7,285 bases of DNA from Proteobacteria bacterium UBA2996 (GCA_002346525.1 DDZY01000236.1:1-7285); one strand, 5' to 3'. Shown: positions 1-6,279, counted from the first letter of the stretch. The notes: generated by a model from the letters alone, not told the origin. Numbers and translations are program-made.

Positions 1-756
1 ATAAACGCCTCCACCGATATTACCGACGCCCATAGCTGCGAACTCGTCGTGATTGCGACCAAGGCATCGGGTGTCGCATCCGTCGCAGGCAGCCTGCAGG
101 GTCGACTTCAAGATGATGCACTGATCCTCACGATCCAAAACGGCCTCGGCGCAGGAGAGCGGATCAAAAGCAATCTCAATAGTGCAAACATCCTGCTGGG
201 CGTCGCAGGCGGTTTTGGCGCCTCGATACCCCAACCGGGGAGCGTTCATCACAACGGCATGGAACTCATTCGTCTGGGTGAGATGGACGGTGGCATCACC
301 GACCGGCTCGAGCGGGTTGCCGCCACATGGCAAAGCGCCGGCTTTAACGTCCAAACCTATGAAGACATCAACCAACTGATCTGGGAAAAATTCATCTGCA
401 ACGTGGGCTTGAGCGGTGCCGCCGCCGCATTTGATCGCAACCTGGGAGAAGTGATGGATGATCCCCTGCTCTGGAAGATCGCGAGCAGACTCGCTATCGA
501 AGCCTACGAGGCAGGCAAGGCGAAAGGCATACATTTTTCATTCAGCGATCCCGTTCAGTATCTCAAGGACTTCGGCAGCAAGATGCCGGATGCGAGACCT
601 TCGATGCTCCTGGATCTCAAGGCACAGCGACTCACTGAGGTGGATGCGATCAACGGCATGGTACCGCAGGTGGCCAAGGCGCAGGGGCTCAACGCACCTT
701 ATAACGAAGTGATCACCGCCCTGATCAAAGCCAAAGAGGCGGAGTTTTCGACCTGA
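1..756 (+). CDS. Ketopantoate reductase family protein (PanE/ApbA type), 5' end missing
   Basis: This family reduces 2-oxo acids with NADPH; the classic member makes pantoate for coenzyme A synthesis in the cytoplasm. The frame is open from base 1, so the gene enters from the left; the GTG at 49 is internal. The 251 codons present begin near the end of the Rossmann domain, and the GxGxxG loop and roughly 50-60 residues are missing compared with the usual length near 300. Visible hallmarks are VVIATKA (fragment residues 16-22), QNGLG (46-50), the catalytic Lys130 and Asn134 in WEKFICN, and the C-terminal block with SMLLDL, TEVDAING and the YNEVITALIKAKE helix. Many members of this family are not pantothenate enzymes but reduce other 2-oxo acids in catabolic clusters. 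The neighbours here include no pantothenate gene, so the substrate is open and I give no symbol. The family call is firm. No clear terminator follows the stop. Confidence 0.9.
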   Translation: MNASTDITDAHSCELVVIATKASGVASVAGSLQGRLQDDALILTIQNGLGAGERIKSNLNSANILLGVAGGFGASIPQPGSVHHNGMELIRLGEMDGGITDRLERVAATWQSAGFNVQTYEDINQLIWEKFICNVGLSGAAAAFDRNLGEVMDDPLLWKIASRLAIEAYEAGKAKGIHFSFSDPVQYLKDFGSKMPDARPSMLLDLKAQRLTEVDAINGMVPQVAKAQGLNAPYNEVITALIKAKEAEFST

Positions 757-799
757 TCTCACGGCAAATCCGCGATCATCCATGAAAGACCTGACGACG

Positions 800-808
800 T
801 GGTATAAC
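800..808 (+). promoter_or_regulatory. Candidate extended -10 promoter
   Basis: TGGTATAAC at 800-808 fits the extended -10 pattern TG-N-TATAAT with one mismatch in the hexamer. No good -35 lies 16-18 bases upstream, which extended -10 promoters can tolerate. A start near 815 would give a leader of about 74 bases before the ATG at 889. The site also sits in a small inverted repeat, TGGT-ATA-ACCA (800-810). It is the only promoter-like site I see in the 132 bases between the reductase gene and the secreted-protein gene. Judged by eye only. Confidence 0.35.
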
Positions 809-888
809 CATTTTGGGTGACGGGACTCAGTCGTACTGGATGCAAAGCCCGCACATCCTCGTTTGAATGCCTACGCTTGGAGAAAATT

Positions 889-1335
889 ATGAAAACTTTT
901 TTCTTATCGGCCTGGTGCCTCGTTTTTTCTGTATTCACTCAAGCACATGCTGGTGATTCCCTCCCCCAGACGAATTGGGGCGGCGTTTTTAAGGTGCCCG
1001 TCGAGAAAATAGATGAAGTAGATCAGGCAACACGAAAATGGGCTAACTGGATCAAAGAAACCCATCCACTCGGACCAGATGACGAGAACAACCTCGCCAG
1101 TCTCTCCATTACCAGAAGCCTTCCCCAGGCCGGCTATGTGTATTACGTGATCGTGGAAATCTACCCAACTGCTGCAGGTCTAAAAAATCATCAGAAGATC
1201 TATCAGGAGACCAGTTGGAAATCGGAATATTCACCGACATTCTCTGAGTTCGGTTCAAAGGTCATGCGCTATTTGGTCTCAGGCTCTAAACAGAGGCGAA
1301 CGGTCTACCATCTCGTTCCCTCCAGAGATCATTGA
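889..1335 (+). CDS. Small secreted protein of unknown function
   Basis: I do not recognise this 148-residue protein as a named family. The ATG at 889 is chosen over an upstream in-frame start at 817 for two reasons: a GGAG sits at 879-882, six bases before it, and translation from it gives a typical Sec signal peptide. That peptide has Lys2, a hydrophobic core over residues 4-17 and an AHA cleavage site at 19-21. There is no lipobox Cys and the mature part has no Cys. The mature protein, about 127 residues, is probably periplasmic or exported. It has an acidic, Trp-containing helix-like segment (about 41-60), a strand-like YVYYVIVEIYP (83-93), a following helix around 94-108, and a C-terminal strand VYHLVPS (139-145). 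This alternation is compatible with a small ferredoxin-like or dimeric alpha/beta-barrel fold, but that is a guess from pattern. It converges with the Rieske gene, so it is probably its own transcription unit. Confidence 0.75.
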   Translation: MKTFFLSAWCLVFSVFTQAHAGDSLPQTNWGGVFKVPVEKIDEVDQATRKWANWIKETHPLGPDDENNLASLSITRSLPQAGYVYYVIVEIYPTAAGLKNHQKIYQETSWKSEYSPTFSEFGSKVMRYLVSGSKQRRTVYHLVPSRDH

Positions 1336-1381
1336 TGACCCATACGGAAGAATTAGAGTATTCGTAACCCACCTAAGAGAT

Positions 1382-1409
1382 CGGGCCGGGTACGCCCGTG
1401 GCAGGCCCG
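1382..1409. terminator. GC-rich hairpin between convergent genes, possible bidirectional terminator
   Basis: CGGGCC at 1382-1387 pairs exactly with GGCCCG at 1404-1409. A second small hairpin, GGG-TACG-CCC (1388-1397), lies inside the loop. The element lies between the stop of the secreted-protein gene and the stop of the Rieske gene, directly abutting the latter, which is where a shared terminator would be expected. There is no T-run on either side, so a classical intrinsic terminator is not demonstrated. It may instead protect 3' ends. Confidence 0.4.
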
Positions 1410-1410
1410 G

Positions 1411-2457
1411 TCACTTTCGGTTGGGCTTTGCCTCGCCGGCGTTGCGCAAATGCTCTTTGACCAGCTCCTGAAAGAGGTGCACGCCTTTTTCATGTCGCGG
1501 GCTGAGCGGCCCCGGCTGATATCCACCCGAGAGGTAGTTCTGATGGGTATGCGTGCAGATATCAAAATCCTGCTCTATAACGGCAATGTTCCGCTGGATA
1601 GTGTCTTGCCGCGCCTCGCGGGCTTCGTCTGAAAGATCGGCAAAATAAAAATCGTAAATTAACTCGGTCCGGTCGACACCCAGGGGATTGATACGCGACG
1701 TATTCATCCCGCCGTTAAAGAAAGACAGGGTCCAATTCGGCCACATCCACAACCAGCGCCCGCGATAGAAAAGATCGCCTTTGGTCGGTGCTGTCATGCG
1801 GACCAGATTGTCTTTTGCCGTGGTTTCAAACTCTTCAAAGTCAATGGCCTTGAAGAACTCAGGATGAATTCCCGGGATGTGATAGCCCTCAACAAAGTTA
1901 TCGGTATAGATCTTCCAATTGGCGTCAAATACCAGGGTTCTTTGTTCTGTCCAGTGGTAATCCTCAACCGGATCTTGCTCGATCTCTTTCAAGAGCCCGC
2001 CCAGCTGGTGAGTCAGCGCCTTCGGACTCTCGACACAGGCAAAAACCAGTCCGCGCCAAAGCACAACAGAGATGTCATGCAGCGGCCAATCCTCAAGAGT
2101 CAATGACGCCTCGCCATCGACATGAGAAAACCACGGCGCTCTTTCAAGTGAGCCGTCGAGCCGGTAAACCCAGTTATGGTAAGGACAGCGAATGGACCTG
2201 CAGCGACCCTGTCCTGGTTCAAGCAGCATTGCGCCGCGATGACGGCAAAGATTTCGAAAGCCGTGCAGTTCACCGTCCTCACCGAGCACGACAAAAACCT
2301 TCGTGCCCGCAATATCGGTCGCGACGTAGTCACCCTTTTCGACAAAACGGCTACGTGGCGCAATCAACTGCCAATTGCTATTGAAGATGCCGGACTGTTC
2401 CTGACGGTAAATGGCAGGGTCCGTGTAGTACCGTGCCTCCAGGTTCTCTTTGAACAT
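1411..2457 (-). CDS. Rieske non-heme iron oxygenase, alpha subunit
   Basis: This is the terminal oxygenase of a two- or three-part system that uses O2 and reductase-supplied electrons for hydroxylation or N-demethylation. The 348 residues comprise an N-terminal Rieske domain and a C-terminal catalytic domain. The [2Fe-2S] ligands are Cys71 and His73 (CRHRG) and Cys91 and His94 (CPYH). The mononuclear iron ligands are His193 and His198 in GYHIPGIH, plus Asp297 in EQDFDIC. The residue that normally bridges the two metal centres, an Asp three residues before the first iron His, is Glu190 here. Glu at this site is described for carnitine monooxygenase CntA and other quaternary-ammonium Rieske enzymes. 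The N-terminal FNSNWQLIAPRS also resembles the choline/carnitine monooxygenase-like branch. ATG at 2457 lies 18 bases after the selO stop, in the same frame, with only a weak SD, so translation may be coupled. No ferredoxin or reductase gene is present in the window. Family is firm; an ammonium-compound substrate is inference. Confidence 0.93.
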   Translation of the reverse strand: MFKENLEARYYTDPAIYRQEQSGIFNSNWQLIAPRSRFVEKGDYVATDIAGTKVFVVLGEDGELHGFRNLCRHRGAMLLEPGQGRCRSIRCPYHNWVYRLDGSLERAPWFSHVDGEASLTLEDWPLHDISVVLWRGLVFACVESPKALTHQLGGLLKEIEQDPVEDYHWTEQRTLVFDANWKIYTDNFVEGYHIPGIHPEFFKAIDFEEFETTAKDNLVRMTAPTKGDLFYRGRWLWMWPNWTLSFFNGGMNTSRINPLGVDRTELIYDFYFADLSDEAREARQDTIQRNIAVIEQDFDICTHTHQNYLSGGYQPGPLSPRHEKGVHLFQELVKEHLRNAGEAKPNRK

Positions 2458-2475
2458 CAGGCCAACCGTCTTGGC

Positions 2476-3960
2476 TCAGGTGCCGCAGAAGGTGGCGTGC
2501 ACCACTTCTTCCGGTTTGGGTGGTTTCTGGAATTCAATGTGCTCAGACTGCTCATCGAAGGGCCGGGCCAGGATCCCGTGCAGCTCGAAGAAAGGAGCGA
2601 GATCATTGTGGTCCTCTGCCGCACGAATGACTTCTTCCACCCGGTGATTGCGCGGAATGTACGCGGGATTCACCGACGCCATACGCTCACGGCGCAGTTT
2701 GGAGTCAACTCCCTGCTGCTTCAGTCTCGCCCGCCAACGTCTCGCCCAGGCATCAAACCCGGCAGGATCATCGAAAAGTGAGCGTATCGTCTCGTCTTCA
2801 GGGCCTGTCTCATCGTCAAGGTCTGAAAGACGCCGAAAAACAAGCGTGAAATCGGCGTGCTGATCCGCCATGACATCGAGCAGGTCTGTCATGAGCGTGA
2901 TGTCATCTGTCTCTGTCGTTTCCAGACCCAGTTTTTTGCTTGCTCCCTGGTTGTACGCAGCTTCAAATTTGGCGGGAAAGGTATCAATGGCCTGCTGGGC
3001 TAACTCCAGGGATTTTTTGTTGTCGGAATCAAGGATCGGCATCAGTGTCTGGGCCAGACCCGCAAGATTCCAGTGAGCAATCGGGGCCTGATTGGCATAG
3101 GCATAGCGGCCCTGATGGTCGATCGAACTGAATACCGTGCCGGGATGATAGGTATCCATAAAAGCACACGGACCATAGTCAATGGTCTCTCCGCTGATCG
3201 AGGTGTTGTCGGTATTCATCACGCCATGGATAAAGCCAATCAGTTTCCACGACGCCACCAGCAACGCCTGGGCATCCATGACGGCTTCAAGCAGCGCAAG
3301 ATAGGGACGCTCACTTTGCCCTGCATCCGGGTAATGGCGGTCGATGACATGATCAGCCAACTGTCGCAAGGCGTCAGTATCCTGGCGGGCCGCAAAAAAC
3401 TGGAAAGTTCCCACCCGGATATGACTGCTGGCAACGCGGGTTAATACCGCCCCGGGGAGCGCACGCTCACGACGGACTTGCTCTCCTGTTGTGACCGCGG
3501 CGAGAGCTCTTGTGGTGGGCACCCCAAGGACATGCATGGCTTCGCTCACCAGGTACTCCCGAAGCACGGGGCCGAGGACCGCGCGGCCATCTCCATTTCT
3601 TGAAAACGGGGTTCGGCCGCTGCCTTTCAACTGAACATCCCGTCGTTTGCCGGACTGGTCAGTGACTTCCCCAAGCAGAATGGCCCGCCCATCACCCAGT
3701 TGCGGCGCCCAGCCACCGAACTGAAAGCCAGCATAGGCCATTGCCAACGGCTCCGCGTCTGCAGGCAGCTTGTTGCCGCAAAGAATCTCGATCCCTTCGG
3801 GCGATCGCAACAGCGCCGGATCAAGGCCCAACTGCTCAGCGAGGTGATCGTTGACCTGGACGAGTTTCGGATCCGCTACCGGCGTCGGTGACAGACGGGC
3901 GAAAAAATGCTCCGGCAACCTTGCGTAGGAGTTATCGAATCCAAAAATAGGTGCGTTCAA
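2476..3960 (-). CDS. selO: SelO (YdiU) protein AMPylase, Cys form
   Basis: SelO is a pseudokinase that binds ATP in a flipped orientation and transfers AMP to Ser/Thr/Tyr of target proteins; in bacteria it is linked to redox stress. The 494 residues match the family's usual length of about 480-500. Hallmarks in order are YAGFQFGGWAPQLGDGRA (76-93), the ATP-binding Lys112 in LKGSGRTPFSR, Glu135 in LREYLVSEAMH, Arg175 and Arg182 in the SSHIRVGTFQ region, HGVMNTDN (245-252) with Asp251 and Asn252, and the metal-binding Asp261 in IDYGP. The third-last residue is Cys492, the place taken by selenocysteine in animal SELENOO. The start is TTG at 3960 with GGAG eight bases upstream (3969-3972); an in-frame TAG just upstream rules out a longer form. 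A promoter candidate lies at 4026-4053. It is the first gene of a probable pair with the Rieske oxygenase, an unusual partner. Confidence 0.96.
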   Translation of the reverse strand: MNAPIFGFDNSYARLPEHFFARLSPTPVADPKLVQVNDHLAEQLGLDPALLRSPEGIEILCGNKLPADAEPLAMAYAGFQFGGWAPQLGDGRAILLGEVTDQSGKRRDVQLKGSGRTPFSRNGDGRAVLGPVLREYLVSEAMHVLGVPTTRALAAVTTGEQVRRERALPGAVLTRVASSHIRVGTFQFFAARQDTDALRQLADHVIDRHYPDAGQSERPYLALLEAVMDAQALLVASWKLIGFIHGVMNTDNTSISGETIDYGPCAFMDTYHPGTVFSSIDHQGRYAYANQAPIAHWNLAGLAQTLMPILDSDNKKSLELAQQAIDTFPAKFEAAYNQGASKKLGLETTETDDITLMTDLLDVMADQHADFTLVFRRLSDLDDETGPEDETIRSLFDDPAGFDAWARRWRARLKQQGVDSKLRRERMASVNPAYIPRNHRVEEVIRAAEDHNDLAPFFELHGILARPFDEQSEHIEFQKPPKPEEVVHATFCGT

Positions 3961-3968
3961 GGGCTAGG

Positions 3969-3972
3969 CTCC
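3969..3972 (-). promoter_or_regulatory. Ribosome binding site deciding the TTG start of selO
   Basis: On the minus strand, GGAG lies eight bases before the TTG at 3960. The upstream in-frame TAG is only two codons before that TTG, and the next in-frame Met falls inside the conserved core at residue 74, so this site fixes TTG as the start. Confidence 0.7.
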
Positions 3973-3986
3973 AGAAAGCGCTTCCG

Positions 3987-4002
3987 TCAGGCTGCTGCCT
4001 GA
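3987..4002 (-). repeat. Perfect small hairpin in the selO leader
   Basis: TCAGGC and GCCTGA form a perfect six-pair stem around a four-base loop. It lies between the candidate selO promoter (4026-4053) and the SD (3969-3972), so it would be part of the 5' leader of the mRNA. An eight-base palindrome, AAGCGCTT, lies beside it at 3976-3983. It could be an operator half or a leader stem; no function is shown. Confidence 0.4.
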
Positions 4003-4025
4003 AATTAAAGAGTCGTGACGCCTCG

Positions 4026-4053
4026 ATTCTATCCCTTGCCGATAGGCTCTCAA
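4026..4053 (-). promoter_or_regulatory. Candidate sigma-70 promoter for selO
   Basis: On the minus strand, TTGAGA (4048-4053) and TAGAAT (4026-4031) are each one mismatch from the -35 and -10 consensus, separated by 16 bases. The start would fall near 4019, giving a leader of about 58 bases before the TTG. This is the best promoter match I see in the window. The rest of the 183-base divergent gap (3961-4143) holds a TATAGT at 4067-4072 that could serve the plus-strand gene, but it has no convincing -35. Confidence 0.5.
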
Positions 4054-4143
4054 ACCCGGCAGGCGTTATAGTTTTACATGTCGGCACGGCCCTCTCCATC
4101 AGGCTTAAAAAACCTACATTCCAGTTACCTGGTTTCATGGATT

Positions 4144-5277
4144 ATGAAGATCACAGAAATAAAAACCTATGTTGTTCCCGCCCATGTCTCCGACAGCGAG
4201 TGGGCCTTCGGTAAGGCTTTTGTACTCGTCAAAGTGGAAACTGACGGAAGCCTTTCTGGATGGGGCGAGGCCTACGTGCCGAACGATTGCGAACTTGCCG
4301 TCGCAGCCCTCGTCGACGCACTGGCAAGATACCTCGAAGGCAATGACGTGCCGCAAATTGCCCAATTTCGTCATAATGCCCTGCACGCATTTGCCACCCT
4401 GCAAACGGGGTTGCATTTTTCATGCGCCGTTGCCGGGATCGAAACCGCGCTGTGGGATCTACAGGGCAAGGCACAAGCGCAGCCAGTGTATCAACTCTTG
4501 GGCGGCGCCTGCCGGGAAGCGGTTCCGGTCTATGCCAACTGTCATACCAACAAAGACTTCCCCTTTGAAGATGTTATCGACTATGCGAAAAGCCAGCATG
4601 CGGCGGGGTTTAATCAGGTCAAGGTATATCCTTTTTTGAACCACACCGGCGTTCATGAGGGACTCGCCCAACTCAGCCAGCTGCGCGAATCACTGCCGCC
4701 TGAATGCGCTATTTTGGTGGATGCCTGGCGCGCGCTCGATTATGAGTCAGCGAAATACGTGCTCAACACGCTCGAAGCAATGGGTATCCGCTGGCTGGAG
4801 GATCCCGTACCTACCGAGGATCTTCAATCGCTTGCCCGCCTTGCTGAAACTAAGTCTGTCGACATCGTGACGGGTGAGACTCTGAGTGACGAAGCCGGGT
4901 TCTCTCACCTATTAAACCACCGCGCCGCTGACATACTGAATCCGGATATCACCTGCGTGGGCTTAAGCACAATCACCTCGATGGCAGCATCAGCCCGAGC
5001 GACGTCCTGCAAGGTGGCTGTTCATAACTTCAACAGCATGGGACCAGCGCTTGCCGCAAGTCTCAGTGCCGGCGCAGCAATCCAGAACCTGGCCGGCGTT
5101 GAGTATTTCTCAAGGTTCAAGGCAGGGACTGAAGTCTTCTGTCGACTAAACTGGCAGCAAACGCAAGATGGGTCGTTCACCCTTTCGAAAGAGCCAGGGC
5201 TTGGCATCAGCGTGGATGAATCCATCCTGGCAGACTTTGATTACCGGCCGGCGGCCAAGCGTCCCTGGCCCGGGTAA
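4144..5277 (+). CDS. Mandelate racemase/muconate lactonizing-type enolase-superfamily enzyme
   Basis: Enolase-superfamily enzymes abstract a proton next to a carboxylate using a Mg2+ ion, giving racemisation, epimerisation, dehydration or cycloisomerisation. The 377 residues form an N-terminal capping domain (1 to about 120) and a TIM barrel. Metal ligands are Asp193 (LVDAW), Glu219 (WLEDP) and Glu245 (TGETLSD). Asp268 and His294 (VAVHN) form the acid/base dyad of the mandelate racemase subgroup, and Glu320 fits its electrophilic Glu. In the KxK motif at the end of the second strand, Lys160 is kept but the second, usually catalytic, Lys is Tyr162. This leaves mainly the His-Asp side and favours acid-sugar-type dehydration over racemisation, by inference. 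ATG at 4144 starts the family-typical MKITEIKTYVV; an in-frame start at 4078 would add 22 residues unlike the family. There is no proper SD, so initiation may be weak or leaderless. The gene converges with the PhyH gene, leaving 12 bases between the stops. Confidence 0.93.
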   Translation: MKITEIKTYVVPAHVSDSEWAFGKAFVLVKVETDGSLSGWGEAYVPNDCELAVAALVDALARYLEGNDVPQIAQFRHNALHAFATLQTGLHFSCAVAGIETALWDLQGKAQAQPVYQLLGGACREAVPVYANCHTNKDFPFEDVIDYAKSQHAAGFNQVKVYPFLNHTGVHEGLAQLSQLRESLPPECAILVDAWRALDYESAKYVLNTLEAMGIRWLEDPVPTEDLQSLARLAETKSVDIVTGETLSDEAGFSHLLNHRAADILNPDITCVGLSTITSMAASARATSCKVAVHNFNSMGPALAASLSAGAAIQNLAGVEYFSRFKAGTEVFCRLNWQQTQDGSFTLSKEPGLGISVDESILADFDYRPAAKRPWPG

Positions 5278-5303
5278 ACGGTCTGGAACTCAGATCACCC
5301 GGG
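5269..5303. terminator. Inverted repeat spanning two convergent stop codons
   Basis: CCCGGGT at 5269-5275 and ACCCGGG at 5297-5303 are exact reverse complements, 21 bases apart. They bracket the stop codons of the enolase-superfamily gene and the PhyH gene. The position suits a shared 3' end structure, but the loop is long and no T-run follows on either strand, so terminator function is only possible. Confidence 0.25.
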
Positions 5304-6123
5304 GGAACGTAGCGCATTCAAGGGATCCGCCGTCCACTAGGTTGTCGCCACGCTCGTTGGGATTGCACTCCCACTGCTTATCGGCGTAACGGGCATCATC
5401 GCCAAACCAGTGTGTGCAGATCACACGACGACGCCGGCGCTTTTGCAGGTTGCCCGGAGCGCTGTGGTGTGTTCGGAAATTGAGGATCGCGCAGTCACCG
5501 GCGTTCATGGGCGCGCTGACAATTTCAAAACCTTGCGTTTCTTTATCCCAGTCCGGCGGGCTGGGGTTGGTCTGCCCCTGCATGCCTTTCTTGGTGAAGA
5601 AATCAATGCCCTTGAAGTCCTGATTCATGTTGTGGGACCCCAACACAAAACGCAGGGCCGTTTCTTCGGGCACATCGTCCAGCGCCATCCAGACGTTACA
5701 GACCTGCGTGCCTGACACTGGCCAGTACGCCTCGTCGTAGTGCCATGGGGTTTTTGCACTGGTGCCGGGCTCCTTGACGATCGCCATATCAAAGTACAGC
5801 AGCAGGCCGCGGCTTCGCATGACCGTTTTGGCCAGTCTGGCCGCGGGCGATTCAAAGCTGAACTTCGCAAAAGACGGCAGACGCGGCCATAGGAAAGTAT
5901 CAAAGAAGAAAAGACCCTTTTCCCCGGACTCCACATGATCCTCGCGAAGCGCGCTCCGGTTCGCGGTTCCGATCGCGGCCGCCACGGCACGCCGGCCCTG
6001 GGCCACCCATGCCTCGTCAAAAGCGTTCTTGATACACACCACCCCGTCCCGCTCATAGGCTTTGATCGCAGCCGCAGTGGGCAGGCCCTTCTTATCCAGG
6101 CTGTATTTCTTGAGTGTCCGCAT
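5290..6123 (-). CDS. Phytanoyl-CoA dioxygenase (PhyH) family Fe(II)/2-oxoglutarate oxygenase
   Basis: These enzymes hydroxylate an aliphatic C-H, or remove a group oxidatively, using O2 and 2-oxoglutarate in the cytoplasm. The 277 residues have the usual PhyH length and double-stranded beta-helix core. Iron ligands are His128 and Asp130 in WHYDEAYWP and the distal His220 in THHSAPGN, with Asn225 in the family-typical place after it. The Arg run at 229-233 would supply the 2-oxoglutarate-binding Arg. Other PhyH features are the N-terminal YERDGVVCIKNAF (23-35), the central NVWMALDDVPEETALRFVLGSHN (143-165) and HWFGDDAR (238-245). ATG at 6123 has a GGGAG seven bases upstream (6131-6135). The gene diverges from the ureohydrolase gene, so the two may be co-regulated. 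Bacterial relatives act on diverse small molecules (ectoine, for example, in EctD), so the substrate cannot be told from sequence. The family call is firm. Confidence 0.93.
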   Translation of the reverse strand: MRTLKKYSLDKKGLPTAAAIKAYERDGVVCIKNAFDEAWVAQGRRAVAAAIGTANRSALREDHVESGEKGLFFFDTFLWPRLPSFAKFSFESPAARLAKTVMRSRGLLLYFDMAIVKEPGTSAKTPWHYDEAYWPVSGTQVCNVWMALDDVPEETALRFVLGSHNMNQDFKGIDFFTKKGMQGQTNPSPPDWDKETQGFEIVSAPMNAGDCAILNFRTHHSAPGNLQKRRRRRVICTHWFGDDARYADKQWECNPNERGDNLVDGGSLECATFPRVI

Positions 6124-6141
6124 TCTTTTACTCCCAGAGTC

Positions 6142-6165
6142 GGGCTTGCTTTACCGACGAAGCCC
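6142..6165 (-). repeat. Small inverted repeat in the PhyH gene leader
   Basis: GGGCTT (6142-6147) and AAGCCC (6160-6165) are exact reverse complements around a 12-base loop, seven bases beyond the SD of the PhyH gene. It may be a leader stem or a chance repeat; nothing else supports it. Confidence 0.25.
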
Positions 6166-6183
6166 AAACCACTAAGACCCCAA

Positions 6184-6212
6184 AAGTTAAACCAAGAGGC
6201 GGCACCGGTCAA
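6184..6212 (-). promoter_or_regulatory. Candidate promoter for the PhyH gene
   Basis: On the minus strand, TTGACC (6207-6212) matches the -35 consensus at five of six positions. It is followed after 17 bases by a poor -10, TAACTT (6184-6189). The distance to the ATG at 6123 is reasonable. This is the best minus-strand candidate in the divergent gap, but the -10 is weak. Confidence 0.3.
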
Positions 6213-6233
6213 TTTGCGACGCGGCGTATTGCG

Positions 6234-6264
6234 GGCGATACACTAGTGCCTAACTGATATCGCC
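6234..6264. promoter_or_regulatory. Inverted repeat in the divergent control region, likely operator
   Basis: GGCGATA (6234-6240) and TATCGCC (6258-6264) are exact inverted arms with 17 bases between them, and the first inner bases, CACTAGTG (6241-6248), are themselves a palindrome. The element ends 15 bases before the ureohydrolase ATG and lies just before its SD (GGGGA, 6269-6273). A dimeric repressor bound here would block transcription or initiation of the ureohydrolase gene and could also control the divergent PhyH gene. No regulator gene is present in the window. Confidence 0.45.
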
Positions 6265-6279
6265 ACACGGGGATTTGCC

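Noticed and set aside
49..756. GTG at 49 as the start of the reductase gene
   Set aside because: The same frame is open back to base 1, and the GTG falls inside the conserved strand before the TK-A segment; the gene is simply cut by the window edge.
817..888. Upstream start for the secreted protein
   Set aside because: It would bury the signal peptide behind 24 residues; the ATG at 889 has a good SD and a standard signal sequence.
2176..2781. 201-codon open frame on the plus strand
   Set aside because: It runs opposite the junction of the Rieske and selO genes, both well supported, and its translation has no family features.
4048..4067. Hairpin between GCCG and CGGC-type segments in the selO/enolase gap
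   Set aside because: The arms are short and imperfect and overlap the better promoter match; not distinguishable from chance.
4078..4143. Upstream in-frame start extending the enolase-superfamily protein by 22 residues
   Set aside because: The family N-terminus begins at MKITEIK (4144), and the added residues look like translated leader DNA. The weak SD at 4144 leaves a little doubt.
5625..6212. 195-codon minus-strand frame overlapping the PhyH gene
   Set aside because: It is out of frame with the PhyH gene, covers the same bases, and has an Arg/Trp/Pro-rich composition typical of a shadow frame.
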